Positions 18,238 to 26,911 of a stretch of 40,572 bases of DNA are shown here, in pieces. Below the pieces are notes generated by a model. The model had not been told where the DNA came from and searched no databases. It worked only from the letters and a program-made list of their open reading frames with translations. The position numbers and the translations under genes were made by a program. Each line of letters starts with the position of its first letter. Position 1 is the first letter of the stretch. Source of the DNA: Ignavibacteria bacterium (GTDB taxonomy: Bacteria; Bacteroidota; Ignavibacteria; Kapaibacteriales; UBA961); the NCBI GenBank assembly GCA_947491315.1, contig CANLII010000022.1, positions 1-40,572 on the forward strand, given 5' to 3'.

Positions 18238-19756
18238 AACGCCAATTCTCCGCCTCATTCTCGGCGATCAATTATCACACTATCACTCATGGTTCAAAGA
18301 AGTGCGTGATGATGTGGTCTATCTCATGGCTGAGGTACAAAGTGAAGCGAGTTATGTTAGACATCATATCCAAAAAGTTCTCGGCTTTTTTCAAGCCATG
18401 CGAATATTCGCCGAGGAATTGGAACAGAAAGGACATCGCATCATCTATGTGAAATTGGATGTTGAATATAATCAGGGATCTCTTTCAGCGGAATGTCTGC
18501 ATCAGATCAAACTCATCAATGCTTCGCACTTTGCCTATCAAGAACCCGATGAATGGAGATTGAAAGAAGAATTGCGCAAGATGTGCGATAAACTCACATT
18601 CCCTTTTGAATGCGTCTCAAGCGAACATTTTTTGAGTGATGATGAACTGTGGAGTAAAGTGTTTAAGGGTAAGAAAACACGCATCATGGAGAATTTTTAC
18701 AGATTCATGAGAAAGCAGCATGGAATCTTGATGAATGATGCTGAACCTATGGGAGGTGCATGGAATTTCGACAAAGAAAATCGTAAATCAATTCCAAAAA
18801 CTATTGAAATCCCCGAGCCATTCTGTTTTGATCATGATGTCACCGAGCTTGCTTCCATGCTCGAGCGCATGCAGATTCAAACAATCGGGAGTGTTGATTA
18901 CAAGCATTTTCCTTGGCCGAAGAATAGAGATGAATCACTGGAATTGATGCGCTTTTTCAATGAGCATTTATTACCAAATTTTGGTCGATATCAGGATGCA
19001 ATGACCAATAGATCTTGGTCATTATTCCATTCCCGAATCTCCTTTTCTCTGAATACGAAAATGTTGCATCCGCTGGAGGTGATCAATTCAGCGATCGATG
19101 CGATGCATGCGAATCCCGCATTGATTTCCATTGAGCAAACCGAAGGTTATGTTCGCCAGATTCTTGGCTGGCGAGAATATATGCGAGGAATCTATCGCGA
19201 GTATATGCCGGAATATGCCTCGCTGAATGCATTCAATCATCAGCGTGCTTTGCCGGAATGGTTTTGGACAGGTGATACTCCGATGCATTGTCTTTCCATG
19301 ACCATCAAGCAATCACTCGACCATGCATATGCGCATCATATCCAAAGACTCATGATAACTGGCAATTATGCATTGCTTGCGGGCATCAATCCCGATGCGG
19401 TGGATGAATGGTATTTGGGAATATATATGGATGCAATCGAATGGGTGGAAATGCCGAATACACGCGGCATGAGTCAATTCGCCGATGGTGGAATCGTTGG
19501 CACAAAACCCTATGTCTCCAGCGCATCCTATATCAATTCAATGAGTGATTATTGCAAGAGTTGCAGATTCGATCCCAAGAAAAAAATCGGCGAGGATGCA
19601 TGTCCATTCAATAGTTTATACTGGCATTTTTATCATCGCAATCGCGAGATGCTCGGGGGTAATAATCGAATCGGGATGATGTATGCAGTTTGGGACAAAA
19701 TGCAGAACAAAGAAGAGATTCTTGAGCAGGCGGAGTTGCATCTCAAAACACTTTGA
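18212..19756 (+). CDS. iron-sulfur cryptochrome/photolyase (FeS-BCP, PhrB-like (6-4) photolyase)
   Basis: Light-driven DNA repair flavoprotein of the FeS-BCP class, 514 residues. The N-terminus RLILGDQLSHYHSWF is the usual start of this class. Four cysteines that would hold the [4Fe-4S] cluster are Cys360, Cys448, Cys451 and Cys464; their spacing (88, 3, 13) equals that of Agrobacterium PhrB as I remember it (350, 438, 441, 454). FAD-domain segments such as EGYVRQILGWREYMRGIY and ITGNYALLAGINPDAVDEWYLG are present. It overlaps the SDR gene by 26 nt and ends back-to-back with the CrtW gene, the two stops forming TGATCA. Its placement after dps and msrA supports a light/oxidative-stress theme. 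Confidence 0.92.
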   Translation: MHSNPPSPETPILRLILGDQLSHYHSWFKEVRDDVVYLMAEVQSEASYVRHHIQKVLGFFQAMRIFAEELEQKGHRIIYVKLDVEYNQGSLSAECLHQIKLINASHFAYQEPDEWRLKEELRKMCDKLTFPFECVSSEHFLSDDELWSKVFKGKKTRIMENFYRFMRKQHGILMNDAEPMGGAWNFDKENRKSIPKTIEIPEPFCFDHDVTELASMLERMQIQTIGSVDYKHFPWPKNRDESLELMRFFNEHLLPNFGRYQDAMTNRSWSLFHSRISFSLNTKMLHPLEVINSAIDAMHANPALISIEQTEGYVRQILGWREYMRGIYREYMPEYASLNAFNHQRALPEWFWTGDTPMHCLSMTIKQSLDHAYAHHIQRLMITGNYALLAGINPDAVDEWYLGIYMDAIEWVEMPNTRGMSQFADGGIVGTKPYVSSASYINSMSDYCKSCRFDPKKKIGEDACPFNSLYWHFYHRNREMLGGNNRIGMMYAVWDKMQNKEEILEQAELHLKTL

Positions 19757-20422
19757 TCATTTCATCGAATAGAGTTTCCACCAAGGAGTGCGGGGCGATG
19801 AATGATGCTCATGATGATATCCAAAGAAATAACATGTGAGCATGGCATAGAGATGATTCTTTTTGAGCGTTCTCGCATTATGCGGTTCCATATCATGCGT
19901 ATGAGGAGTGCGATGCGGAATATAAGTGCCAAAAGTGAATAATTGCAAAGCGCCAAGAAGAGAAGGAATAACCCAGAATATCCAGATATTGATTTCCGGT
20001 GCGATAAATTTCAGAAGATTAAAGAGCGCTCCCATGACAATGAGCTGAGAGATTGTCGTATAGCGAATCATGAATCGCAAAAACCAGATCACATAATTCT
20101 GCGAGATGTCATAATCGGGATCTTTTTCCGTTCCGGGAAAAGTATGATGCGCCATGTGATTTGTGATGAGCCGCTTATAATTCATCCCCGCAAATAAAAA
20201 GCAGGCAATCCAACCGAGAGAATTATTGATCCGCTTATTCAGAGATACCGTTCCATGCATTGCATCATGAGCGGTGATGAAGAGTCCGACACTCAGATAA
20301 GTCTGCAAAGCCACATGAATCCACATCCACATGGAAAGTGGATTCCATTCCAGCATCAATAACATGTATGCCGAATGAGATAACCAGGAGATGACAATGA
20401 ACAAGGCAATGAAGACACCCAT
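19757..20422 (-). CDS. crtW: beta-carotene ketolase-like membrane di-iron oxygenase (CrtW family)
   Basis: Predicted integral-membrane, non-haem di-iron oxygenase that adds 4-keto groups to carotenoid rings; it is otherwise annotated simply as a fatty acid desaturase. 221 residues with hydrophobic segments around His boxes HDAMH (His52, His56), HMAHH (His89, His92, His93) and HHEHH (203-207). The ends FITAHDAMHG, LFTFGTYIPHR, CYFFGYHHEHH and TPWWKL match CrtW better than acyl-lipid desaturases. No other carotenoid gene is in the window, so the substrate ring is inferred. It is convergent with the photolyase with zero spacing, and 91 bases downstream of accD on the same strand. Confidence 0.78.
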   Translation of the reverse strand: MGVFIALFIVISWLSHSAYMLLMLEWNPLSMWMWIHVALQTYLSVGLFITAHDAMHGTVSLNKRINNSLGWIACFLFAGMNYKRLITNHMAHHTFPGTEKDPDYDISQNYVIWFLRFMIRYTTISQLIVMGALFNLLKFIAPEINIWIFWVIPSLLGALQLFTFGTYIPHRTPHTHDMEPHNARTLKKNHLYAMLTCYFFGYHHEHHSSPRTPWWKLYSMK

Positions 20423-20513
20423 GTTCGACCTGTGGATACACTGTGGAAAATCTTGTATAAAACTCCTACAATCAGCTCACAATGCGGATTTCAGATTATA
20501 CACATGATGTGGA

Positions 20514-21356
20514 TTATTTGTCGATAAGCATACTCAACACTGAATGCAGTGTTTCTCGCATGTCTTTTCTGTGCACAATCATATCCAGAAATCCATGCTC
20601 GAGCAAAAACTCTGAACGCTGGAAACCTTCGGGTAGTTTCTTGCGAATGGTTTGTTCAACCACGCGGGGTCCGGCAAAACCAATGAGTGCTTTCGGTTCT
20701 GCAATGATCAAATCTCCGAGCATCGCATAAGAAGCGCTCACTCCACCCGTGGTTGGGTCCGTGATCACGGAGATATATGGCAATTTATGTTCGGCTAGCT
20801 CACTCAATACCGCGCTAGTCTTAGCCATTTGCATGAGTGATAATGCCGCTTCCTGCATCCGCGCTCCACCAGAAGTGGAAATCACGATGAATGGTAGCCT
20901 TTCCTTGATTGCTCTTTTTGCCGCTCGATAGAATTTTTCACCGACCACAGAACCCATGCTGCCGCCCACAAAACCGAAATTCATACAGGCAAAAGAGATG
21001 CGTCGAGCATGAATATTTCCATAACCGATCGTAAGTGCATCATGCAATTCAGAGCGTTTTTTTGCATCACGCAATCTATCCACATAGGACTTTGTATCAA
21101 CAAATTTCAAAGGATCCGTTGAAGTCACATTGATATCTGTTTCCGTGAAACTTCCTTCATCAAAGAGAATATCAACATATTCCTTGACTGTGATTCGAAA
21201 ATGATGATCGCATTTATTGCATGTATAGAATTGCTCTTCGAATTGCTTGCGATAAATCATGTCATTGCAGGAAGGACATTTCACAAAGAGTCCATCTGGC
21301 ATATCCCTTTGCTCAGTCTGCTCGATATTCTTCTTGGATCGCAAAAACCATGACAT
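20514..21356 (-). CDS. accD: acetyl-CoA carboxylase carboxyltransferase subunit beta
   Basis: Beta half of the carboxyltransferase that moves CO2 from biotin to acetyl-CoA, giving malonyl-CoA for fatty-acid synthesis. 280 residues. An N-terminal zinc ribbon has Cys27, Cys30, Cys46 and Cys49 (KCPSC and TCNKC), followed by the crotonase-type core with STSGGARMQEAALSLMQMAK and DPTTGGVSASYAMLGD. It lies 21 bases downstream of the phnC-like gene on the same strand. accA is not in the window. Confidence 0.95.
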   Translation of the reverse strand: MSWFLRSKKNIEQTEQRDMPDGLFVKCPSCNDMIYRKQFEEQFYTCNKCDHHFRITVKEYVDILFDEGSFTETDINVTSTDPLKFVDTKSYVDRLRDAKKRSELHDALTIGYGNIHARRISFACMNFGFVGGSMGSVVGEKFYRAAKRAIKERLPFIVISTSGGARMQEAALSLMQMAKTSAVLSELAEHKLPYISVITDPTTGGVSASYAMLGDLIIAEPKALIGFAGPRVVEQTIRKKLPEGFQRSEFLLEHGFLDMIVHRKDMRETLHSVLSMLIDK

Positions 21357-21377
21357 AACTATTCTCTCTTCTATTGA

Positions 21378-22148
21378 TTATCTAATTTCAACTTCAACGG
21401 CATCTTCACCGTAAATTTCCTTGAAACGCTCATCGGTAATTTCTTTTGGATCTCCATCAAACATGATAATGCCATCTTTGAGCGCTATGGCTCTCGTAGC
21501 ATATCTTCTCACAAGACTCATGAAATGTAAATTACAAAGCACTGTCTTTCCAAGTTTTTTATTGATTGCCTCAAGATAATTCATCACGGAATGTGATGTT
21601 GCCGGATCCAAACTCGCGACCGGTTCATCCGCCAAAATGATGGAAGGATCTTGCATCAATGCTCTTGCAATGGCAACGCGCTGTTGCTGTCCGCCACTCA
21701 ATGCATCAGCTCGGATATGTGCTTTCTCGACAATGCCAACAATTTCAAGATTTCGTAGCGCTCTTGCACGATCTTCATCGGAAAATTGACCAAGTATCGA
21801 ACGCCATATAGAAGCGCTTCCAAGCATTCCACTTAGTACATTATCCAGTACGGAACGCCTTTTCACCAAATTGAAATGCTGAAAAATCATTCCGCATTCT
21901 TTGCGATGCTTTCGCAATTCCTCGCCTTGCAATCCGGTGATGTCTTTTCCATGAAACAATATCTTACCGGATGTGATTTCATGCATGCGATTGATGCATC
22001 TCAGCAAAGTGGATTTACCACTTCCGCTCAAACCAATAATGGCAACAAATTCGCCTTCAGCAACATCAAAAGAGATCTTTTTCAATGCTGTATGACCATT
22101 CGGATAGGTCTTGACGATATGTTGAATGGAAAGCAGAATGGGATTCAC
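21378..22148 (-). CDS. phnC: phosphonate-type ABC transporter ATP-binding protein (PhnC-like), orphan
   Basis: Cytoplasmic ATPase subunit, 256 residues. Walker A is GLSGSGKST (about 38-46), the signature ALSGGQQQRVAIARAL, and Walker B IILADEPVASLDP. The segments CGMIFQHFNLVKRRSVLDNVL and NLHFMSLVRRYATRAI are characteristic of PhnC. The start is GTG at 22148, close behind an in-frame stop. Permease (PhnE) and binding protein (PhnD) genes are missing next to it; accD follows after 21 bases. Either the partners are encoded elsewhere or the ATPase has been recruited to another role. Confidence 0.85.
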   Translation of the reverse strand: MNPILLSIQHIVKTYPNGHTALKKISFDVAEGEFVAIIGLSGSGKSTLLRCINRMHEITSGKILFHGKDITGLQGEELRKHRKECGMIFQHFNLVKRRSVLDNVLSGMLGSASIWRSILGQFSDEDRARALRNLEIVGIVEKAHIRADALSGGQQQRVAIARALMQDPSIILADEPVASLDPATSHSVMNYLEAINKKLGKTVLCNLHFMSLVRRYATRAIALKDGIIMFDGDPKEITDERFKEIYGEDAVEVEIR

Positions 22149-22305
22149 CAGTGACTACAATAACAGGTGGCAAAATTACGATTTTTTTTTCAGCTTGTCC
22201 CATGCCATTGGTTTTATGGCAATGCTCTCATACAAATACCGTAATATTGTGGTGTTGTAGCATATATTTCGATTGCATTTATGGCAATCAACCTCATAAA
22301 AACCC

Positions 22306-23625
22306 ATGTCTTCCACGGAAACTCTTAGTCAAAAAGCCATCTTTCGTTTTTGGTATCCTTTATCGGCCACTTGGCTTATGATGGCAGCCGAAGGACCTTT
22401 ATTGACATCCATGATTGCCCGTTTGGATGATCCCAAACATAATCTTGCTGCTTATGGAGTGGCCACTGCAATTGCGATGATCATTGAATCTCCGATCATC
22501 ATGATGCTTAGTGCATCGATTGCACTCGTAAAAGATTCCGTATCATATTATGCTCTTCGTGGTTTTCTCATCAAATTGAATATTCTGGTAACAATTGGCA
22601 TGCTTATCACGCTGATTCCACCAATATTCAATGCACTTGCCTATTCTCTTTTGAACGTATCGCCCGATGTTGGCGAATTGATGTATGGATGTCTTGCCGC
22701 AATGGTCTTTTGGCCCGCCGCAATCGGCTTTAGAAGATTTTGGCAAGGACTTCTGATTAGGGCACATCAAACGCGGAAAGTGGCGATTGGAACAGTGGTT
22801 CGACTTCTCACCATGTTCTTATCGGCAATTACGCTTGTGAATTTCTCTGATTTTCCAGGCACATTGATTGGTGGGATTTCACTTACGGTTGGGGTAATTT
22901 GCGAGTCCATTGCAACGCGCATCATGGCGCATGAGACGATTCAGGCAATCAAGAATGAGCCGGAACATTTCACGGAAGCACCGCTAACAAATAGGTCCAT
23001 GATTTCGTATTATACACCCCTTGCACTCACATCATTGATCGGTATGGGGTCAATGCCCATCATTACATTCTTCATTGGAAGAAGTCCGATGTCGCTTGAA
23101 TCACTTGCTGTATTACCCGTTATCGAATCCTTCGTATTTATTTTCCGTAGTGTGGGATTTGCATATCAAGAAGTAGGATTGGCACTACTTGGTCCGAGAA
23201 ATGAGCAGAATAAACCACTGCGGAAGTTTGGTTTGAGTGTTGGACTCACCGCTTCAAGCATTTATGCTTTGCTTGTCTTTACTCCGCTGATACATCCCGT
23301 TTTATCGGGTTTATATGGTCTTTCCGATGAATTGGCCTCATTTGCAATAGTACCTGCAAGGATTGTATTCTTTCTCCCATTCCTCGCCATCAGCTTTGCA
23401 TATCTTCGATCCATCATGATGAATAATCGTAGAAATGCAATTGTTACTTATTCCACAATCATTGAAGTGGGCGGAATGATTACATTGATTTTTCTTACCA
23501 CGACATTTTTTCACCCCGTTGGAATCATAGCCGCGTCGATTGGATTGAGTTTCGGCAGACTCGGCGCACAGTGGTTTTTATTGTGGATGTACAAAAAAGT
23601 GATGCGCAAAGATTTAGAACAATAA
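22306..23625 (+). CDS. polytopic membrane protein, MOP/MATE-like (ANKH-like) transporter
   Basis: A 439-residue protein with about twelve hydrophobic helices. The start FWYPLSATWLMMAAEGPLLT and the stretch LAAYGVATAIAMIIESPIIM resemble bacterial proteins of the MOP flippase superfamily close to progressive ankylosis (ANKH) homologues. Substrate and direction of transport are unknown. It is transcribed divergently from the phnC gene across 157 bases and overlaps the convergent propeller-lipoprotein gene by 12 nt. I am sure it is a membrane transporter-like protein, less sure of the subfamily. Confidence 0.65.
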   Translation: MSSTETLSQKAIFRFWYPLSATWLMMAAEGPLLTSMIARLDDPKHNLAAYGVATAIAMIIESPIIMMLSASIALVKDSVSYYALRGFLIKLNILVTIGMLITLIPPIFNALAYSLLNVSPDVGELMYGCLAAMVFWPAAIGFRRFWQGLLIRAHQTRKVAIGTVVRLLTMFLSAITLVNFSDFPGTLIGGISLTVGVICESIATRIMAHETIQAIKNEPEHFTEAPLTNRSMISYYTPLALTSLIGMGSMPIITFFIGRSPMSLESLAVLPVIESFVFIFRSVGFAYQEVGLALLGPRNEQNKPLRKFGLSVGLTASSIYALLVFTPLIHPVLSGLYGLSDELASFAIVPARIVFFLPFLAISFAYLRSIMMNNRRNAIVTYSTIIEVGGMITLIFLTTTFFHPVGIIAASIGLSFGRLGAQWFLLWMYKKVMRKDLEQ

Positions 23626-24867
23626 ACCTCTTTTCTTCTGAACGGCCACCACACCTGATTTATCCTTGCAAGGAAGAGCAATCGTCGAACCATTCAAGAC
23701 AGCTGGAAATGGAAGGAAATCGGCTTGGGCTGAATTTCCTTTGTCTGCGAATGAGAATTGTGATTCAAGAATTCCATCCTTATCGAACAAAAAGAAATCC
23801 GCCGCAGATTGCTCATGTTTTGCAAGCAATCCGATATTCGTTTTACTGATGAGCAATGGAGCGATTGCTTGCGCGGAAACATATACATGCCAGCGTTTTT
23901 GTCCATCATGCGTATAACCCATTAGCAATGTTCTTGCCTTTTCGGCTATGCGAGGTTCGGATGAAACGATATAGAGAGATGAATCATCGGAAGAAAGAAA
24001 ACGAGGTGTTTCCGTGAGCACTTTTTCCCAGCATTTGGTGCCTTCATCGCGGAAGCAGAAAAGCGCCGGTGTTTTTCGACCATTATCCATGCATTGACCA
24101 CCAACAAATATCCTATCATTATGTACAACAGGTTGCGTGGTGAGTCGTACAAATGGCAAAACTGCTTTCCAGCGAGTCTTTCCATCGGGATTATAACAAA
24201 GCACTGTATCAGTACCTCCAACTTCATTCATCGAATGTGAAGCATACAGATTTCCTGATGCATCAGCACTGATTGTGCGCACGGGAGTTGAGGCGCGGTC
24301 TTGTCGCCATTTGACTTTACCGGTAAAATCCACTTTGAAGAGCGTGGTATCACCAGAGGCAACGATGCCATCTTTCACCGACAATAAATCCAGCCAAATG
24401 ATTGGTCCTGCATGCGCCGAAAGCAATTTCTTGCGCCATTGCATGATGCCATCAGGAGAAACTTTAATCATATAACCGGTGGTGCTCACGCAATACAAAT
24501 TGCCGGATGTGTCGCGACACATTCCGGATGCCACAAATCCATTTCCTTCGGATACTTTCAATGTCCATTTCACAAGCGATGAATTCCCCACTCCTACAAA
24601 ACCACTTTCGGTTGCAAAAGCAACATTCACCTCATCAATGGCCATGAGCGAAGATAATCCGAGAGAATCACTCACGGGAAATTGCTCAAATATTGCTGTT
24701 TCCGCGGTGAATCTTTCGGCAACAGACATGAAATTGTTTGAGCGATCAGCTCCACCGCCAAGATTAGTGCGCACCATTGAAATGGCATCATTTTCCGATT
24801 GATGTTTACTGCAGGAAATGCTGACAAAAGCTGTGAAGACCCATGCGCAAAGAAGGAGTATTTGCAT
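23614..24867 (-). CDS. PQQ-like beta-propeller lipoprotein
   Basis: A 417-residue predicted lipoprotein: signal peptide with lipobox VSISC (Cys19), then repeated strands of the PQQ/BamB-like propeller type, for example VKWTLKVS, MQWRKKLL, VKWRQDRA, TRWKAVLP, TKCWEKVL and KRWHVYVS, each preceded by a turn such as PDG, TG or DG. No catalytic residues are recognised. BamB-like proteins act in outer-membrane protein assembly, but this link is only structural. Its ATG shares one base with the stop of the upstream PBP4 gene (TAATG), so the two are translationally coupled and may act together in the periplasm. Confidence 0.78.
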   Translation of the reverse strand: MQILLLCAWVFTAFVSISCSKHQSENDAISMVRTNLGGGADRSNNFMSVAERFTAETAIFEQFPVSDSLGLSSLMAIDEVNVAFATESGFVGVGNSSLVKWTLKVSEGNGFVASGMCRDTSGNLYCVSTTGYMIKVSPDGIMQWRKKLLSAHAGPIIWLDLLSVKDGIVASGDTTLFKVDFTGKVKWRQDRASTPVRTISADASGNLYASHSMNEVGGTDTVLCYNPDGKTRWKAVLPFVRLTTQPVVHNDRIFVGGQCMDNGRKTPALFCFRDEGTKCWEKVLTETPRFLSSDDSSLYIVSSEPRIAEKARTLLMGYTHDGQKRWHVYVSAQAIAPLLISKTNIGLLAKHEQSAADFFLFDKDGILESQFSFADKGNSAQADFLPFPAVLNGSTIALPCKDKSGVVAVQKKRGLLF

Positions 24868-26699
24868 TATTGTGAACCTTTCAAGGGTAAGGCATAACTG
24901 AAATTTGCAATGGCTTCACCGATTCTGTTTTCGAGTTGTTTATACTCACCGACAGATGGACCATTCAAAATGATGGAGAAAATCAATTGTTCACCGTCTT
25001 TTGTATAGGAATAACCCGAAAGAGCACTTGTATTACTCAGAGTGCCTGTCTTTGCGCGCAAATTACTTGCCGCATAGGTGCCTGACATACGCTTTCTCAA
25101 TGTTCCGTCCACTCCCGCAACGGAAAGTGAATTTTTGAAATCCTGTCCGAATGGCAATTTCAAAGCGCGATTCAGAAGCATAGTTTGTACTGCGGCGGAG
25201 AAAAGATTCTTTCTGCAAAGACCGCTTCCATCATAGATACAAATACCATCTACCGGAATTCCATTGTCAGAGAGCACGCGTTTAACGGTTTCCGTCGCAA
25301 CTTTGCCCGTATTTTTTTGTCCACCTGCCGATGCACCCACAAGTTTATACACATGTTCTGCGAGGAAATTATCGCTGTTTTTATTGACCAATCCAATAAG
25401 ATAACTAAGTGGATGCTTGAATTCTCCAATGATCTCTGCATTCTCAGGCATAACTTTTCTTGCAATGATTCCTTTGACAGAAATACCCGCAAGTTTTAAT
25501 TGATGCTTGAGCACGCCTGCCACGAACATATCTGGATATTTCATTGTAAGATAGGATGTGGCCGAACCTCTTCCACTTACTGAAACAACCTGCATACCAT
25601 TTGTAGAGCCACTTGTAGAAATACTGACACGCGCTTTTTTACCTTTGCGAGATTTAGGAGCTTTTGGAACATCACCCACATAGGTTGAAAGTTCAATCAA
25701 ATATGGATCAAGAAAAGCACGCTTTTTGCCTTTCTTTTTCTCTTTTGTTGATTTCTTCTTTTCGGATTTCTTGGATTTCGCTGCTTTGCTTTTCTTTTTT
25801 GAAGGTTTTGCAACTTCTTTTTTCTTACTTGATTTCTTGCCTTTGACTTCAGCTTTTGTACTCTTTTTTGCAATCACCGGTGCTTTTGAAGAAAGACCCG
25901 AGCGAGATAGTGCAATCCCATCTGATTGAGGGATAATAGATACTTCCCCGGAACGAACTTCAACGGCAAATCCATTGCGATTCATGCCTAGAGCAGTAAT
26001 TGGAGCGAGTGGTTCAACGATTTCATTATCACCGCTATAAATATGTCTTTCGGTTATATCATCAAAATAGGTGGCATCCGCATAGATATTCCCTTCAATT
26101 GCCGTGATTCCTTTCTTTGCAATTTCTCTCACCAAGTCTTTGATGTCTTGCACCGATAAGGTTGGATCACCATAACCTTTCAAATACACATCACCCTTCA
26201 CGATGCCATTCTCAATAGGAGCATTAGTACATACTCTCGTTGGCACCATATAATCCGCACCGAGTAATGCATAAGCAGCAAATGTAGGGAAGAGCTTGGT
26301 GGTAGAAGCAGGAGTCAAATACTGATCGGGATTCTTCTCATAGAAAATCTCATTCTGCTGAGAAGACATGATGCGAATGCTGATTTTGCTGTTTTGGGTT
26401 ATGCCCGATTGATCAATCAGTGATTGAATTTGCGATCTGAATGCAACAATGGAACGAGTACTGTCTTCAGAAGTGAGTTCGGAACCTCTTTTTGTGATGC
26501 TTTTGGTTGGGATTGGTTCAGGAACATTACAAGATGCACCGATGAGCGGAATTTTATCGGCTACGACGATGGATACGATCACCCCGAGGACGATTGCAGT
26601 GGCTATTATTCTACCCCATGCAATTCTGCTCGAAAGCGAACGGGTCTTGCGGGATGTCCTTGTTTTTTGGACACGACGGGACCTTGACTTTGAAGTCAT
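24867..26699 (-). CDS. dacB: D-alanyl-D-alanine carboxypeptidase/endopeptidase (PBP4, family S13) with Lys-rich insert
   Basis: Periplasmic peptidoglycan peptidase of the PBP4/DacB type, 610 residues. A basic N-terminus and one membrane anchor (about 30-47) precede the catalytic fold. Active-site motifs are STTK (Ser132-Lys135), SDN (442-444) and KTG (550-552). Between the first and second motifs, about residues 272-327 are a low-complexity Lys/Ser-rich run with nearly every second residue Lys, and a further basic patch sits near 349-356; E. coli PBP4 has folded insert domains in this part. The basic run may bind anionic wall polymers, which is inference. It is coupled by TAATG to the propeller-lipoprotein gene. 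Confidence 0.9.
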   Translation of the reverse strand: MTSKSRSRRVQKTRTSRKTRSLSSRIAWGRIIATAIVLGVIVSIVVADKIPLIGASCNVPEPIPTKSITKRGSELTSEDSTRSIVAFRSQIQSLIDQSGITQNSKISIRIMSSQQNEIFYEKNPDQYLTPASTTKLFPTFAAYALLGADYMVPTRVCTNAPIENGIVKGDVYLKGYGDPTLSVQDIKDLVREIAKKGITAIEGNIYADATYFDDITERHIYSGDNEIVEPLAPITALGMNRNGFAVEVRSGEVSIIPQSDGIALSRSGLSSKAPVIAKKSTKAEVKGKKSSKKKEVAKPSKKKSKAAKSKKSEKKKSTKEKKKGKKRAFLDPYLIELSTYVGDVPKAPKSRKGKKARVSISTSGSTNGMQVVSVSGRGSATSYLTMKYPDMFVAGVLKHQLKLAGISVKGIIARKVMPENAEIIGEFKHPLSYLIGLVNKNSDNFLAEHVYKLVGASAGGQKNTGKVATETVKRVLSDNGIPVDGICIYDGSGLCRKNLFSAAVQTMLLNRALKLPFGQDFKNSLSVAGVDGTLRKRMSGTYAASNLRAKTGTLSNTSALSGYSYTKDGEQLIFSIILNGPSVGEYKQLENRIGEAIANFSYALPLKGSQ

Positions 26700-26772
26700 T
26701 CTATCTCAGATTTCGTATGTAAGTATCGATTGGATTATGCCTTTCGGGTGCTGCTTCCTTCAAGGCGGTGTA

Positions 26773-26780
26773 CAAACTTA
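26773..26780 (-). promoter_or_regulatory. Bacteroidota-type -7 element (TAAGTTTG) before dacB
   Basis: On the minus strand TAAGTTTG matches TAnnTTTG, about 73 bases upstream of the dacB ATG and directly downstream of an A/T tract. The 212-base divergent gap also holds the valS promoter element. The -33 box is weak. Confidence 0.35.
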
Positions 26781-26857
26781 AAATTTTTTTTGAATAAAGG
26801 CCATATTTCCTAGAATTAATCCCATTCTTCAGACCCCGCACAGAGCAAAAGATTTCG

Positions 26858-26865
26858 TATTTTTG
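26858..26865 (+). promoter_or_regulatory. Bacteroidota-type -7 element (TATTTTTG) before valS
   Basis: TATTTTTG preceded by TTCG, identical to the element in front of ettA, 54 bases upstream of the valS ATG. The expected transcription start would leave a leader of about 40 bases with no obvious T-box or attenuator. Confidence 0.42.
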
Positions 26866-26911
26866 CGCTTCATAATTTGAGTTCATTCAAAGTCCGAAAA
26901 CCATTTCACAC

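Noticed and set aside
19757-20422. Acyl-lipid fatty acid desaturase
   Set aside because: The His-box spacing and flanks (FITAHDAMHG, FGTYIPHR, TPWWKL) fit CrtW ketolases better; some uncertainty is kept in the confidence.
25664-25929. Plus-strand Phe-rich ORFs opposite dacB
   Set aside because: They are antisense shadows of the Lys-rich codons (AAA/AAG read as TTT/CTT).
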